Positions 47,346-57,119 of a DNA stretch of 64,000 bases are shown here, in pieces. The notes under the pieces were generated by a model. It had not been told where the DNA came from. It did not search any database and saw only the letters and a program-made list of their open reading frames with translations. This DNA comes from Cognatundibacterium crateris (GTDB lineage: Bacteria > Pseudomonadota > Gammaproteobacteria > Burkholderiales > Burkholderiaceae_D). The DNA is taken from assembly GCF_010078235.1 (NCBI RefSeq), contig NZ_JAABOS010000002.1:124001-188000 (forward strand). The letters are read 5' to 3'. Both the position numbers and the translations under genes were made by a program. How positions within the stretch are numbered: position 1 is the first letter of the stretch; each line of letters opens with the position of its first letter.

Positions 47346-48476
47346 ATGTTTAGCTTTTTCAAACGAAAACCCAAAGAACCGGCGCCCGTACCGGAACAGC
47401 CAGCCAGTGCTCAGTCAGCACCGGCACCAGCGCCAGCCGCCCCCTTAACCACTAGCCCGGCCCCTGTGTCTGTTACGCCTGCAGTTGTCACCCCGCCAGC
47501 CCAGAACGTGCAAGAAGTACAGGCTAGCGCAGCGCAGCCCGCAGAAATCGTCGCAGCCCCCGCTCCTGCGCCGGAACAAAAGCGCTCCTGGCTGAGCCGC
47601 CTGAAAGCAGGACTGGCCAAAACCTCGTCTAATCTGACCACGCTGTTCATCGGTGCACGCATCGATGATGACTTATATGATGAGCTGGAAGCGGCCTTGC
47701 TGACTTCAGATGCAGGCGTGGAAGCGACGCTGTTTTTGCTCGATGCACTGAAAAAGAAAGTCAAAGAAGAAAAGCTGACGGAAGCAGAGCAGGTCAAGGC
47801 AGCACTGAAGACTTTACTGATCGACTTGCTGACACCTTTACAAAAGCCTTTAGTGCTAGGCCAATATCAGCCCATGGTCATGATGATCGCGGGCGTCAAT
47901 GGTGCTGGTAAGACCACCACCATAGGCAAGCTGGCGAAACATATGCAGACCCATCAGCAATCGGTGGTACTGGCGGCAGGCGACACTTTCCGTGCTGCGG
48001 CACGTGAACAGCTGACGATCTGGGGTGAGCGCAATGACGTAACGGTGATCGCCCAGGAATCCGGTGATCCGGCCGCAGTCGCTTTTGATGCGGTTGCCTC
48101 GGCCAAGGCGCGCGGTACTGATGTGGTGATGGTCGATACCGCAGGCCGTTTGCCGACTCAGCTGCATCTGATGGAAGAGCTGAAAAAGATTAAGCGCGTG
48201 ATTGCCAAGGGCATGGATGGTGCACCTCAGGAAGTGCTGTTAATTATTGATGGCAATACCGGTCAGAATGCCCTGGCACAGGTCAAGGCATTTGACGATG
48301 CACTGCAACTCACCGGGCTGGTGATCACCAAGCTCGATGGTACGGCCAAAGGCGGTGTACTGGCGGCGATCGCCAAAACTCGCCCGGTGCCGGTCTACTT
48401 CATCGGTATCGGTGAACAGATAGAGGATTTGCAGCCCTTCAATGCCCAGGAATTTGTTGACGCCCTGCTCAATTAA
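47346..48476 (+). CDS. ftsY: Signal recognition particle receptor FtsY
   Basis: A 376-residue SRP-GTPase. After a basic membrane-binding start ([12 protein letters not shown]) comes a Pro/Ala-rich linker of about 65 residues (in place of E. coli's acidic A domain), the N domain (about 80-165) and the G domain. P-loop [10 protein letters not shown] near 180, DTAGRLPTQ and [10 protein letters not shown] are all present. It targets ribosomes making membrane proteins to the translocon. The ATG at 47346 is used; a start at 47307 would add non-conserved residues. It is followed by ftsE 12 bp later. Confidence 0.97.
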   Translation: MFSFFKRKPKEPAPVPEQPASAQSAPAPAPAAPLTTSPAPVSVTPAVVTPPAQNVQEVQASAAQPAEIVAAPAPAPEQKRSWLSRLKAGLAKTSSNLTTLFIGARIDDDLYDELEAALLTSDAGVEATLFLLDALKKKVKEEKLTEAEQVKAALKTLLIDLLTPLQKPLVLGQYQPMVMMIAGVNGAGKTTTIGKLAKHMQTHQQSVVLAAGDTFRAAAREQLTIWGERNDVTVIAQESGDPAAVAFDAVASAKARGTDVVMVDTAGRLPTQLHLMEELKKIKRVIAKGMDGAPQEVLLIIDGNTGQNALAQVKAFDDALQLTGLVITKLDGTAKGGVLAAIAKTRPVPVYFIGIGEQIEDLQPFNAQEFVDALLN

Positions 48477-48488
48477 AAGCGAGCTACC

Positions 48489-49163
48489 ATGATCGAATTT
48501 GATAATGTCAGTAAGCAGTATTCCCGCGATGCCTATGCGCTGCGCGATGTGTCGCTCTCTATCCCCGATGGAGAGCTGATTTTTCTGGCCGGTGCTTCCG
48601 GTGCCGGGAAATCGACTTTATTGAAAATGATCGCTGGTATAGAAAAACCCAGCAGCGGCCGTGTGATTGTCAATGGCCAGGATATCAGCAAACTCAAAGC
48701 AGGCAGTCTGCCCTATCTGCGGCGCAAGCTGGGGCTGATACTGCAGGATCAGAAACTGCTGTCTGACCGCCATGTACTGGCCAATGTGATGCTGCCGCTG
48801 ATTGTGACCGGCGCCTCGGCCAGTGAAGCCGAATCGCGCGCGCGCATTGCGCTCGACAAAGTCGGTTTGCCGGATAAGGCGCAGGCCATGCCTATGGAAT
48901 TATCAGGCGGAGAACAACAACGGGTGGCGATCGCACGCGCGATTGTGAATCGTCCCAAGATTATTCTGGCGGATGAGCCTACGGCTTTCCTCGACCGTGA
49001 TAACGCGAATAAGGTACTCAGTGCGCTCAAGATATTTCAGAGTGCCGGTGTGACCTGCGTGATTTCCAGCCACGACGAACAATTTCTGGATCAGGCCAGC
49101 CGCGTGATTTACCTGCGTCACGGACAAGTAGCCGATTCCTGGCAAGCCGCTGTCGCCGCCTGA
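48489..49163 (+). CDS. ftsE: Cell division ATP-binding protein FtsE
   Basis: A 224-residue ABC ATPase. Walker A GASGAGKST near 36, signature LSGGEQQRVAIARAIV, Walker B ILADEPT and an H-loop SSHDEQF. With FtsX it forms an inner-membrane complex that activates murein hydrolases at the division site. It is 12 bp after ftsY and 23 bp before ftsX. Confidence 0.97.
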   Translation: MIEFDNVSKQYSRDAYALRDVSLSIPDGELIFLAGASGAGKSTLLKMIAGIEKPSSGRVIVNGQDISKLKAGSLPYLRRKLGLILQDQKLLSDRHVLANVMLPLIVTGASASEAESRARIALDKVGLPDKAQAMPMELSGGEQQRVAIARAIVNRPKIILADEPTAFLDRDNANKVLSALKIFQSAGVTCVISSHDEQFLDQASRVIYLRHGQVADSWQAAVAA

Positions 49164-49186
49164 ACCTTAGCCTGCAAGGAAATGAC

Positions 49187-50101
49187 ATGACCATCTGGTT
49201 GAGAGAACATCTGTTTGCGATCAAAAGCGCACTGACCCATTTACGTGCGGCTCCTGGGAATTTTTTATTTAATGTATTGGTGGTCGCGATTGCACTGGCC
49301 TTGCCGATTGCCGGGCTGACCCTGATAGAAAATATACGCCCGGTGTCAGCACAACTGTCGATAGAACCGGAAATCAGCATTTTCATGACGCCGGATACGC
49401 AGCGCAGCAGCGCAACTGCCCTGTCTATACCGATCAAAAAGCTGCTGAAAGACCAGAACATCAGCGCTAAACTCAGTTTCACTCCCAAAGAAAAAGCGCT
49501 GGCCGCGATGCAAGATGCCTCCAGTATCGCCGAAGTACTGTCTACGCTGGGCGGCAATCCGCTGCCAGATGCCTATGTGCTGTCTTTATCGAATCAGGAT
49601 ACCGATAAGCTGGAAAAATTAGTGGAACAGTTACGCACCCTGCCGGATGTGGACGTGGTGCAGGTGGACTCTGCCTGGGTTAAGCGGCTGGCAGCGCTGG
49701 TGCAGATTTTCCAGATGGGCTTATTATTTATGGCGATTACACTCGGCGTAGTGGTGGTAGTTGTCGTGTTTAATGCGACCCGCTTGCAAGTCATTTCTCA
49801 TCAGGCTGAAATTTCTGTGACGCGTCTGTTGGGCGCCACCAATACCTTTATTCACCGGCCTTATTACTACACGGGTGCCTTTCTGGGCGTCCTGGCAGGT
49901 GCGATTGCACTGGGTGTGATTGCAGCCAGTCTGCAGCCGCTGAACCAGGCCATCGCCGAATTTGCCAAGCTGTACGCCTCAGAATTCCGGCTGCTGCCGC
50001 TCGGCCTGTTCCCCAGCCTGGCTTTGCTCGGTGCCAGCGTCTGTCTGGGCCTGATCGGCGCTTATCTTTCAGTACGCAGGCAACTCGCGCGCGCCAGCTG
50101 A
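49187..50101 (+). CDS. ftsX: Cell division protein FtsX
   Basis: A 304-residue membrane protein of the FtsX/MacB fold. One helix near 25-48, a periplasmic loop of about 120 residues (which in E. coli binds EnvC) and three C-terminal helices near 180, 225 and 275. It partners FtsE. A 9-bp perfect terminator follows, so the operon ends here and rpoH is separately transcribed. Confidence 0.95.
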   Translation: MTIWLREHLFAIKSALTHLRAAPGNFLFNVLVVAIALALPIAGLTLIENIRPVSAQLSIEPEISIFMTPDTQRSSATALSIPIKKLLKDQNISAKLSFTPKEKALAAMQDASSIAEVLSTLGGNPLPDAYVLSLSNQDTDKLEKLVEQLRTLPDVDVVQVDSAWVKRLAALVQIFQMGLLFMAITLGVVVVVVVFNATRLQVISHQAEISVTRLLGATNTFIHRPYYYTGAFLGVLAGAIALGVIAASLQPLNQAIAEFAKLYASEFRLLPLGLFPSLALLGASVCLGLIGAYLSVRRQLARAS

Positions 50102-50109
50102 GTCCGTAT

Positions 50110-50146
50110 GCCGGGCTGCACCAACACAGCCCGGCTTCCCTCTTTG
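50110..50146 (+). terminator. ftsYEX terminator
   Basis: Perfect 9-bp stem gccgggctg / cagcccggc with an 8-base loop, followed by a pyrimidine-rich tail ttccctcttt. It begins 8 bp after the ftsX stop. Confidence 0.8.
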
Positions 50147-50304
50147 TATTCTCAGAGCAACAGTTCTCTATTGTAATTTTCTATTGCAATGCAACTTTCC
50201 AGGTTTTTCTTAGTCTATTGTGTCTGCAATCAGCAGCACTGACCCTGTCTGGAAAATCGCTCATGCAGGCAAAAACAATTGCCTAGCAGCATTTTTTCGG
50301 ATTG

Positions 50305-50331
50305 TTAGCACTCTTTCCCGGAGAGTGCTAA
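50305..50331 (+). promoter_or_regulatory. CIRCE operator (HrcA site) upstream of rpoH
   Basis: TTAGCACTC (50305-50313), nine bases, then GAGTGCTAA (50323-50331): a perfect match to the CIRCE consensus. It lies about 67 bp before the rpoH start. A possible -35/-10 pair TTAGCA and TAATAT (50329-50334) with 18-bp spacing overlaps it, so HrcA binding would occlude the promoter. The rest of the 296-bp gap holds the ftsX terminator and A+T-rich sequence. Confidence 0.93.
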
Positions 50332-50354
50332 TATAGGTACTTGACATGTTTGAT

Positions 50355-50372
50355 CTGAGTGCTTGGACTCAG
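50355..50372 (+). other. Small hairpin in the rpoH leader
   Basis: ctgagt and actcag form a 6-bp stem with a 6-base loop in the presumed leader, 9 bases before the GAGGAGG ribosome site. rpoH mRNAs are known for temperature-sensitive leader structure in other bacteria, but this short stem alone does not show that. Confidence 0.4.
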
Positions 50373-50397
50373 ACGGCAATGAGGAGGAACAATAGTA

Positions 50398-51288
50398 ATG
50401 ACATCGACACAACTTATCCCGGCAACTGACAGCAACGCGCTGGCACTGGGTTTCAGTGGCACGCTCGGTAATATTGACGCCTATATCTCTGCTGTTAACC
50501 GGCTGCCTATGCTGACCCACGAAGAAGAAATCGACCTCGCAACGCGTTTGCGTAGCCAGAATGACCTGGCTGCAGCGCAACAACTGGTGTTATCGCACTT
50601 ACGTCTGGTGGTTTCTATCGCCCGTGGCTATCTGGGTTATGGACTGCCGCATGCTGACCTGATTCAGGAAGGTAATATCGGCCTGATGAAAGCCGTCAAA
50701 CGTTTCGATCCGGATCAGGGCGTGCGTCTGGTGTCCTATGCGATGCACTGGATTAAAGCCGAGATGCATGAATACATCCTGAAAAACTGGCGTCTGGTCA
50801 AAGTGGCGACCACGAAAGCACAGCGTAAGCTGTTCTTTAATCTGCGCAGCCATAAAGAAGGCCTGGAAGCCATGTCGCCTAAGCAAATCGATGCGCTGGC
50901 TAAATCGCTGGACGTCAAACGCGAAGAAGTCATCGAAATGGAAATGCGTTTGTCCGGCCACGACATCGCACTGGATGCACCTGGCGATGATGATGACGAC
51001 AAATTTGCACCTATCGCCTATCTGAAAACCGAGTCTGAAGAACCAACGCGCGTACTGGAAACCCGTCAGTACGACAGATTGCAAAGCGAAGGGCTGGAAT
51101 CAGCATTGGCAAAACTGGACCCACGCTCACGTCACATCATCGAATCGCGCTGGTTGAAAAACGACGATGGCTCCGGCGCTACGCTGCATGAACTGGCTGA
51201 TGAATATGGCGTATCTGCAGAACGTATCCGCCAGATCGAAAGTGCGGCACTGAAAAAAATGAAGGGTGCCCTCAGCAGTTTTAATTAA
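50398..51288 (+). CDS. rpoH: Heat-shock sigma factor RpoH (sigma-32)
   Basis: A 296-residue sigma-70 family factor directing polymerase to heat-shock promoters. Region 2 has DLIQEGNIGLMKAVKRFDP and SYAMHWIKAEMHEYILKNWR. The RpoH box follows (QRKLFFNLR), and region 4 ends with LHELADEYGVSAERIRQIE. A strong GAGGAGG ribosome site precedes the ATG. Upstream is a perfect CIRCE site, so expression is predicted to respond to HrcA as well as to RpoH stability. A terminator follows. Confidence 0.98.
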   Translation: MTSTQLIPATDSNALALGFSGTLGNIDAYISAVNRLPMLTHEEEIDLATRLRSQNDLAAAQQLVLSHLRLVVSIARGYLGYGLPHADLIQEGNIGLMKAVKRFDPDQGVRLVSYAMHWIKAEMHEYILKNWRLVKVATTKAQRKLFFNLRSHKEGLEAMSPKQIDALAKSLDVKREEVIEMEMRLSGHDIALDAPGDDDDDKFAPIAYLKTESEEPTRVLETRQYDRLQSEGLESALAKLDPRSRHIIESRWLKNDDGSGATLHELADEYGVSAERIRQIESAALKKMKGALSSFN

Positions 51289-51312
51289 GTTGCTTACTGC
51301 TCCTTTCATGCG

Positions 51313-51339
51313 AAAAGGCACTCTGATGAGTGCCTTTTT
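51313..51339 (+). terminator. rpoH terminator
   Basis: Stem aaaaggcactc / gagtgcctttt with a 4-base loop and a T-run, 25 bp after the rpoH stop. Confidence 0.9.
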
Positions 51340-51380
51340 GTATGCTGTACATTTCGCTGCTGGCAGACCTGCTTTGTACT

Positions 51381-52475
51381 TTATTCCTGAGGCAGCTCGT
51401 GTATGACCAATCCGGCATGGGGCGGCAAAGGCTGTAGCCAGGACTTATGCCGCAATGCACGTTCACAGTCATGCACACCTGCCTGCCAGCGGGTCTGAAT
51501 GGTACTGGCACTAAAGTCTACGTCTTTAAAATATTGTTCATCCGGCAGTGCCTTCATAATCAGATGCACCACATTCACCGTATGATCGCAGCCCATTTTC
51601 ATCAGCGGCTGCAATTGCTTATCCTTGCGCGCTGAGGCTGGCAGGTGAGCAGTAAGCGTACGAATTGCACGCTGCATATTCTGCATTTTCTGATGCATCA
51701 TCAATAATTCCCGTGAGCGGCTGGCATACTGTATGTTTTTGTAGCGCGTCATCACGTCAGCAATCGAGGCTGGTCTGCTTTCAGTCGGGTCCCATAAGTC
51801 CACCATAAAGCACAGGGCATCTTCGTTTTCTTCTTCATCCAGGAAAATGCTCAGCGGTGAATTGGAATATACCCCGCCATCCCAATACGCACGGCCATCA
51901 ATCAGTACAGGCGGGAAGCCAGGCGGCAAGGCACCGCTGGCCATAATGTGTTCGGCAGTGATGACTTGTTTTGTATTATCAAACACCACACTCTGCCCAT
52001 CATCCAGATCAACAGCGCAGACGCTGAGCCGCATATGCCCCTGGTTGAGGTAATCAAAATCGACATACTGATGCAGTGTAGTCTTCAACTCTGAAGTGTC
52101 ATAAAAGCCAGCCTCAGACAAGTGAACCGTACGCTGCATATCCCAGGCCGCACCGGGTCGTGGCTTGAAAAAGCCATTCACGCCATTGAGCAAAATGCCC
52201 ATGGTACTGAAATTTTTCAGCATACCGCTCCAGGGCCAGAACTGCTCTCTGTGCAATGCATCCGGAGCCAGGCTGTTCCAAAATGCCTGTAATTGCGCGA
52301 GCCGCTGTTCCGGTGGATTGCCCGCGATCAAAGCACTGTTGATCGCACCGATAGAAGTTCCTATCACCCAATCCAGGTCTGTTCCATGTTCATGCAAAGT
52401 CTGAAAAACCCCTGCCTGATAGGCGCCTAAGGCTCCGCCACCCTGCAGTATCAATACTGTTTTTTGCTGTGACAT
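51381..52475 (-). CDS. Patatin-like phospholipase with DUF3734 tail
   Basis: A 364-residue protein. The patatin domain (about 1-210) has LQGGGALGAYQ, the nucleophile elbow GTSIG (Ser near 42) and the catalytic Asp in WDGGVYSNSP (near 197). The C-terminal part (about 215-335) looks like the DUF3734 extension common in betaproteobacteria. No signal peptide. It is convergent with rpoH. Some relatives act on short-chain acyl substrates or polyhydroxybutyrate metabolism, but the substrate is unknown here. Confidence 0.9.
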   Translation of the reverse strand: MSQQKTVLILQGGGALGAYQAGVFQTLHEHGTDLDWVIGTSIGAINSALIAGNPPEQRLAQLQAFWNSLAPDALHREQFWPWSGMLKNFSTMGILLNGVNGFFKPRPGAAWDMQRTVHLSEAGFYDTSELKTTLHQYVDFDYLNQGHMRLSVCAVDLDDGQSVVFDNTKQVITAEHIMASGALPPGFPPVLIDGRAYWDGGVYSNSPLSIFLDEEENEDALCFMVDLWDPTESRPASIADVMTRYKNIQYASRSRELLMMHQKMQNMQRAIRTLTAHLPASARKDKQLQPLMKMGCDHTVNVVHLIMKALPDEQYFKDVDFSASTIQTRWQAGVHDCERALRHKSWLQPLPPHAGLVIHELPQE

Positions 52476-52787
52476 GAGACCCTTTAGAAAAATATTTCCA
52501 TCACGCGGACAAACTGAAATTTCCCTGTAATCGATAGTAACTGAACAACTGAAGAGCCGCTACAGAACTTGTTGATCAAATTAAAAATTTGTTTTCTTAC
52601 ACTTGAAAATAAAATACTAAGTGCAGGCTTTAAATTGAGGTACGCAAATTAGAAAAACAGTCGTACCAGCCAGCAAACGAAGACCGTACCAGCAGCACAA
52701 ACAGATTAAGCCGACATCATGTAGTGGGTAAGTGTGCCAGCCGAAGCTAAAGGCGGCTGCAACCTGGCCCGGGGAAGTTCAATGAAC
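52476..52787. other. 312-bp intergenic region without a gene
   Basis: Between the patatin start and the sco stop. The left half is A+T-rich and probably holds the patatin promoter. I see no ORF, repeat or strong terminator, apart from a weak stem cctggcccggggaagttc-like near the sco stop. Confidence 0.6.
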
Positions 52788-53378
52788 TTAAGCGCCTGGT
52801 TTTAACAACAGCTTCAAATCATGCACAATAGGATCAGGGCCTTGTCCATGGCGCAGGAACAGCCGTATGCGGCCCTGCTGGTCGAATACATAGGTACCGG
52901 CAGTATGGTCCATGGTGTAGCTGCCTGGCGTTTTCCCCGGCACTTTTTGGTAATACACTTTAAAGTCCTTGGCGACCTGAGCGGTCGCTGCCGCATCGCC
53001 GTATAAGCCAAGGAAACGTGCATCGAAATTCGGTACATAAGCGGCTAACAAGGCCTGGGTATCGCGCTCAGGGTCTATGGTGGCGAACAAGACCTGAGTC
53101 TTATCTGCATCCGGCCCCAGCTTCTGCATCACATTCGCCATTTCCACCATGGTGGTCGGGCAAACATCCGGACACTGGGTATAACCAAAAAAGATCAGTA
53201 CCAGCTTGCCTTTGAAATCAGCCAGGGTTCTGAGCTTGCCATTGTGGTCGGTCAGCTTGAAGTCTTTCGCATAATCCAGACCAGTCAGATCGGTATTCGT
53301 GAATTTTTCAGCAGGCGGGCTGCAGGCGATCAGGCCGAGTGCCAGACAACAGGCAGCCAGTGTCGAGAGTAATTTCAT
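52788..53378 (-). CDS. SCO1/SenC-family copper chaperone lipoprotein
   Basis: A 196-residue protein with a lipoprotein signal ending GLIAC|S near residue 19, then a thioredoxin-like fold with the copper-binding TQCPDVCPT (CxxxC) and a later His (MDHTAGTYV). It delivers copper to the CuA site of cytochrome oxidase subunit II. Its ATG overlaps the ctaB stop, so it is last in the haem A-copper assembly group. Confidence 0.94.
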   Translation of the reverse strand: MKLLSTLAACCLALGLIACSPPAEKFTNTDLTGLDYAKDFKLTDHNGKLRTLADFKGKLVLIFFGYTQCPDVCPTTMVEMANVMQKLGPDADKTQVLFATIDPERDTQALLAAYVPNFDARFLGLYGDAAATAQVAKDFKVYYQKVPGKTPGSYTMDHTAGTYVFDQQGRIRLFLRHGQGPDPIVHDLKLLLKPGA

Positions 53379-54259
53379 AATTTGATATAGTGATCGACCA
53401 GTAAGGCCGCAAACAGCAGGGACAAATAGATAATCGAATAGGCAAAGGTTTTGCGTGCCAGCAGATCGTTATAGTCTGTATACATTTTCCATGCATACCA
53501 AAGGAATACCGCACCTAACACGATGGCACTGCCCAGATAAATCAGACCGCTCATATGTACCGCGAATGGCAACAGGCTGGTGGCAAACAAAGCGATCGTG
53601 TACAGCCAGATATGCAGGCAGGTGATTTTTGGGCCATGTGTCACTGGCAGCATAGGCAAGCCGGAGCGCGCATAGTCATCACGGCGGTACATCGCCAGCG
53701 CCCAGAAATGCGGTGGCGTCCAGACAAAAATGATCATCACCAGCAACCAGGCCTGCATAGGCACTTCATTGGCGACAGCCGCCCAGCCCAGTGCCGGCGG
53801 CATCGCGCCGGACAAGCCTCCGATCACAATATTCTGTGGCGTGGCCGGTTTCAGGATGATGGTATAGATAATCGCATAGCCCACAAAGGTGACGAAAGTC
53901 AGCCACATCGTGAGTGGATTCACAAAGTTATACAGTACCCACATACCCATGCCACCGATCACACCGGAAAACACCAGCGTTTGCGGCGCGGTGATTTCAC
54001 CCTGGGCAGTAGCACGGCGCGCCGTACGCGCCATACGCGCATCGATTTCACGTTCAACCAGACAGTTAACCGCAAATGCTGCACCGGCCAGCAGCCAGAT
54101 CCCGATGGTTGCGGCGACCAGTATGCGCCAGTCAGGTAAGTCCGGCGTCGCCAGAAACATGCCGATCACGGCGCAGAATACCGCGAGCTGAGTCACGCGC
54201 GGCTTGGTTAATGCCCAGTACTGGGCAATACGGTTGGAGGGAAGAGTGAGTGTGGTCAT
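53375..54259 (-). CDS. ctaB: Protoheme IX farnesyltransferase (haem O synthase)
   Basis: A 294-residue UbiA-family membrane prenyltransferase. It has the substrate-binding [18 protein letters not shown] and the second aspartate loop [15 protein letters not shown], with about nine membrane helices. It adds farnesyl to haem B to make haem O. The symbol cyoE is equivalent; ctaB is used as it sits with ctaA. It begins 4 bp after the ctaA stop. Confidence 0.96.
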   Translation of the reverse strand: MTTLTLPSNRIAQYWALTKPRVTQLAVFCAVIGMFLATPDLPDWRILVAATIGIWLLAGAAFAVNCLVEREIDARMARTARRATAQGEITAPQTLVFSGVIGGMGMWVLYNFVNPLTMWLTFVTFVGYAIIYTIILKPATPQNIVIGGLSGAMPPALGWAAVANEVPMQAWLLVMIIFVWTPPHFWALAMYRRDDYARSGLPMLPVTHGPKITCLHIWLYTIALFATSLLPFAVHMSGLIYLGSAIVLGAVFLWYAWKMYTDYNDLLARKTFAYSIIYLSLLFAALLVDHYIKL

Positions 54260-54263
54260 GGAT

Positions 54264-55355
54264 TCAATTTACAGCAGCACGGCGCGCGTGCAGGATGCGG
54301 TAGTTTAACATGGTCAGCAACAGCACCAGCGCCGCCGCCATCCCGTTGTGCAAAACAGCCAGTAACAATGGCCAGGATAACAAGACCGTAGAAATGCCCA
54401 GTACCACTTGTGCCAGCACGGCCAGCAAGATCACTTTCCCCAGTTGACGATAAGCGTCCAGCTGCATTGCGCGCCAAGCCGCCCAGCCCACCACCAGCAC
54501 TACCAGCAAGGCAAAATTTCTGTGCACCCAGTGTATCGCGACTAAAGCCTGATAAGTAATGTAATCGCCACCTACAGTCTGCCCTAACTGGCGCCAGAGA
54601 CTGAATCCATGCTGAAAATCCATCTCTGGAATGAGCTCGCCATGACAGAGTGGATAATCCTGGCAAGCCATGGCTGCATAGTTAGTACTGACCCAGCCAC
54701 CCAGAGCGATTTGCACAAAGACGAACAACAGTGCTGCACCAGCCAACCAGTGCAGATGCCTGGGCTTGGGCTGCTGCTGAGGCTGAGCGCTGATCCTGGA
54801 TGAGGCAAAGCACTGATATTGTTCCAGACTCGATGCCAGCAAGGCCAGCAAGCCCATGCCTAACAACAGATGGATAGTGACGATCACAGGCTGCAGCTTG
54901 AGCGTGACAGTCCAGGCACCAAATGCGCCCTGTACACAAACCATGAGCAAACAGGCGATGGCCAGACTCAGCGGATAGCCGCGCCGCCGTGCGCGCCACG
55001 CCATGACGACTTGCGCAATACACAGCAGACCAACACTCATGGCCAGGTAGCGATGTATCATTTCTATCCAGGCTTTAGTCACAGTGACCGGACCATGTGG
55101 CATCACAGCTTCCGCCGCCTTGATATCGCTGTGTGCCTGGAAGGGATTGGATTCGCCATAACAGCCAGGCCAGTCGGGGCAACCCAGACCGGAATCTGTC
55201 AGCCGGGTAAACGCGCCGAACATGATCAGCTCAAAGGTCAGTGCCAGCGTGACCGCCAGCAGCTTGCGGTGTTTATCGGAATCGGAAGAAAACAGGATAA
55301 TACACAGCGGTATCGTCGCCACCGCCAGCGCAATCAAAGCAAGTTGCAACCACAT
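54264..55355 (-). CDS. ctaA: Haem A synthase CtaA/COX15
   Basis: A 363-residue protein with eight predicted helices in two halves. Each half carries paired histidines: MIHRYLAM and TIHLLLG in the first, IHWVHRNFA and VLHNGMA in the second. An early [19 protein letters not shown] is typical, with the cysteine pair. It oxidises haem O to haem A for subunit I. It is next to ctaB. Confidence 0.95.
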   Translation of the reverse strand: MWLQLALIALAVATIPLCIILFSSDSDKHRKLLAVTLALTFELIMFGAFTRLTDSGLGCPDWPGCYGESNPFQAHSDIKAAEAVMPHGPVTVTKAWIEMIHRYLAMSVGLLCIAQVVMAWRARRRGYPLSLAIACLLMVCVQGAFGAWTVTLKLQPVIVTIHLLLGMGLLALLASSLEQYQCFASSRISAQPQQQPKPRHLHWLAGAALLFVFVQIALGGWVSTNYAAMACQDYPLCHGELIPEMDFQHGFSLWRQLGQTVGGDYITYQALVAIHWVHRNFALLVVLVVGWAAWRAMQLDAYRQLGKVILLAVLAQVVLGISTVLLSWPLLLAVLHNGMAAALVLLLTMLNYRILHARRAAVN

Positions 55356-55357
55356 AA

Positions 55358-55960
55358 TCAGCCTATCGCCGAAGCACGTAACAGTTTAGAGATATCTTTT
55401 TTGATCTTATTCGGATCCGCATTTTTAGGGTAGCGCATCATCAGATTGCCCAGAGGATCAATCACATAGATATGTTCGCTCAGCGTCGTGTCAGCCGCTA
55501 CCGGTAACCAGGCAGCCAGACGCGCACGATCAACCTGCAACACGCGCATGCCATCATATTCACGCAACAAACGGGTTTCGACCGGTGCCTGATCGGTCAG
55601 CAGCCAGACCCGCTCTATGCGCTCCATTTCCTTGCCCTGTGCCAGCCGTAACTGGCGCAAATCATGCAGCCGCTTTTCACAGGCAGCATCGCAGTCGGCA
55701 CTGCTGATCGTCACTAACAGCCATTTTCCGGCATAGTCGCGCAATCCTGTCTGCGCTGAGCTTGGGGCATCGCCCAAACGATGCGACTGCAAATCGGGAA
55801 TAGGATACTGGCGCGGATCGAGTATGGTGCCGTAATTGGTTCTGCCCTCAGGCTTAATCACGTAATACGACAGATACGAGAAAATCATTGGCGCGGCGCA
55901 CACTGCCAGCACCAGCAATAATTTCCAACGGCCCTTAGTTGTTTGCTGCTTGTTGTCCAC
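55358..55960 (-). CDS. SCO-like thioredoxin-fold membrane protein of the oxidase cluster
   Basis: A 200-residue protein: one N-terminal membrane helix (about 13-34), then a thioredoxin-like domain. The segment LVTISSADCDAACEKRL keeps a Cys-x-x-x-Cys at the SCO metal-site position, and HIYVIDPLGNLMMRYP follows. The late SCO histidine is replaced or not obvious. It overlaps surf1 by 26 bp and sits two bases before ctaA. A role in oxidase assembly or thiol redox is inferred from fold and place. Confidence 0.8.
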   Translation of the reverse strand: MDNKQQTTKGRWKLLLVLAVCAAPMIFSYLSYYVIKPEGRTNYGTILDPRQYPIPDLQSHRLGDAPSSAQTGLRDYAGKWLLVTISSADCDAACEKRLHDLRQLRLAQGKEMERIERVWLLTDQAPVETRLLREYDGMRVLQVDRARLAAWLPVAADTTLSEHIYVIDPLGNLMMRYPKNADPNKIKKDISKLLRASAIG

Positions 55961-56654
55961 GGCGTATTCCTGTCACGACATAAAAGATAAAAACCATTAG
56001 CGATAAAGCCAGCCATTGAAAAGCATAGGCGCGGTTTTTTTCGGCACCACTGCTGGCTTTGGCCCAGTCACGCTGCAATCCATCTGCGCTATCGGAAGTC
56101 TGTTCCAGCATGATGGATAAAAACTGCTTTCCGCTGGCCTGCGCGACTTCACTTGCGCTGATGTTCTGCAACAGCGCGCCGGGCCGGACTGGCTCAGGCT
56201 GCCCCAGTTGCATCACATGATCGAAGCCGCTGCGCGCCGTCCCGATAATCTCTGTCTCCCCCTGAGGCAGCGGCACCGGTACCAGCTTCAGCCGGTCATG
56301 TGGGTCCCTGGCCTGCCAGCCACGCGCCACCAGCAAATACTGATTGCTATCTGCGATACGGAAAGGCATCAGCAGATAACGGCCAGACACGCCATGCAAA
56401 GGGCGATTATCAAGATACAACGGCCAGTCTGCCATAAACTCGCCGCGCACCCGCAATTGGGTATAGGGTTCGATCGCTGCGTGCAAATTTAAATTGAGCG
56501 GCATGATAACGCGTTGTGCCTGCTCACGCTGCAGGGCAACTTGCTCACGTTGTTCGGCACGCCGAGTCTGCCACTGTGCCAGCGACAAGCCCGTGCAAAT
56601 CAGCAGCAAGGCTGCGATACTGGGGATCAGACGAAATTGAAAAGAAAGTGACAT
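55935..56654 (-). CDS. SURF1-family cytochrome oxidase assembly protein
   Basis: A 239-residue protein with a helix at each end (about 9-27 and 215-233) and a periplasmic domain between. SURF1 markers include RVRGEFM, LDNRPLHGVSGRYLLMPF, RGW and the C-terminal KNRAYAFQWLALSLMVFIFY. It supports haem A insertion into subunit I. Confidence 0.93.
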   Translation of the reverse strand: MSLSFQFRLIPSIAALLLICTGLSLAQWQTRRAEQREQVALQREQAQRVIMPLNLNLHAAIEPYTQLRVRGEFMADWPLYLDNRPLHGVSGRYLLMPFRIADSNQYLLVARGWQARDPHDRLKLVPVPLPQGETEIIGTARSGFDHVMQLGQPEPVRPGALLQNISASEVAQASGKQFLSIMLEQTSDSADGLQRDWAKASSGAEKNRAYAFQWLALSLMVFIFYVVTGIRRGQQAANN

Positions 56655-56796
56655 TCAGTATTACAATTCAAAATATGTAGAACACAGATGGATGTCGTCC
56701 GGCCAGGCCGCAAACTCTTCTGCATACGCGTTGACAGCACGCTTGTAATGGCGTCAACCATCCTTCAATTCACGGGACGGCAACGTCTGATTCAAT

Positions 56797-56997
56797 ATGA
56801 AAATTCTTGTCGCCATCGCTTTTTTTCTGATCATTTTCAGCATGGGTTCCGCACTGGTTTATCTGATGAAAGATAAGGGAAAAAGTAATCGCACGGTGCA
56901 GGCACTGGCATTCCGGGTCGGCTTTTCCATCACGCTGTTCCTGTTGATCCTGTTCGCTAACAAGATGGGCTGGATACAGCCAACCGGCATACGCTGA
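56797..56997 (+). CDS. Twin-helix small membrane protein (DUF2909)
   Basis: A 66-residue protein with two membrane helices (about 3-24 and 44-61) joined by a basic loop (KDKGKSNRTVQALAFRVG). This matches DUF2909, found between surf1 and coxC in betaproteobacteria and transcribed opposite to them, as here. Function unknown. Confidence 0.9.
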   Translation: MKILVAIAFFLIIFSMGSALVYLMKDKGKSNRTVQALAFRVGFSITLFLLILFANKMGWIQPTGIR

Positions 56998-57033
56998 ACG
57001 TCACGAGAAAACCAAAACAGAATACAGCAGACA

Positions 57034-57060
57034 GAAAAAAGCCGCAGCAAACCTGCGGCC
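57034..57060 (-). terminator. Terminator of the coxBAGC unit
   Basis: Stem gccgcag / ctgcggc with a 5-base loop and, on the minus strand, a run of six T. It lies 60 bp past the coxC stop. On the plus strand it also follows the DUF2909 gene but lacks the T-run. Confidence 0.85.
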
Positions 57061-57119
57061 TGTGCTGCGTAGTTTGACGACGATACGAAATGCCTGCCCG
57101 TCGTCAAACCTGGCAATGC

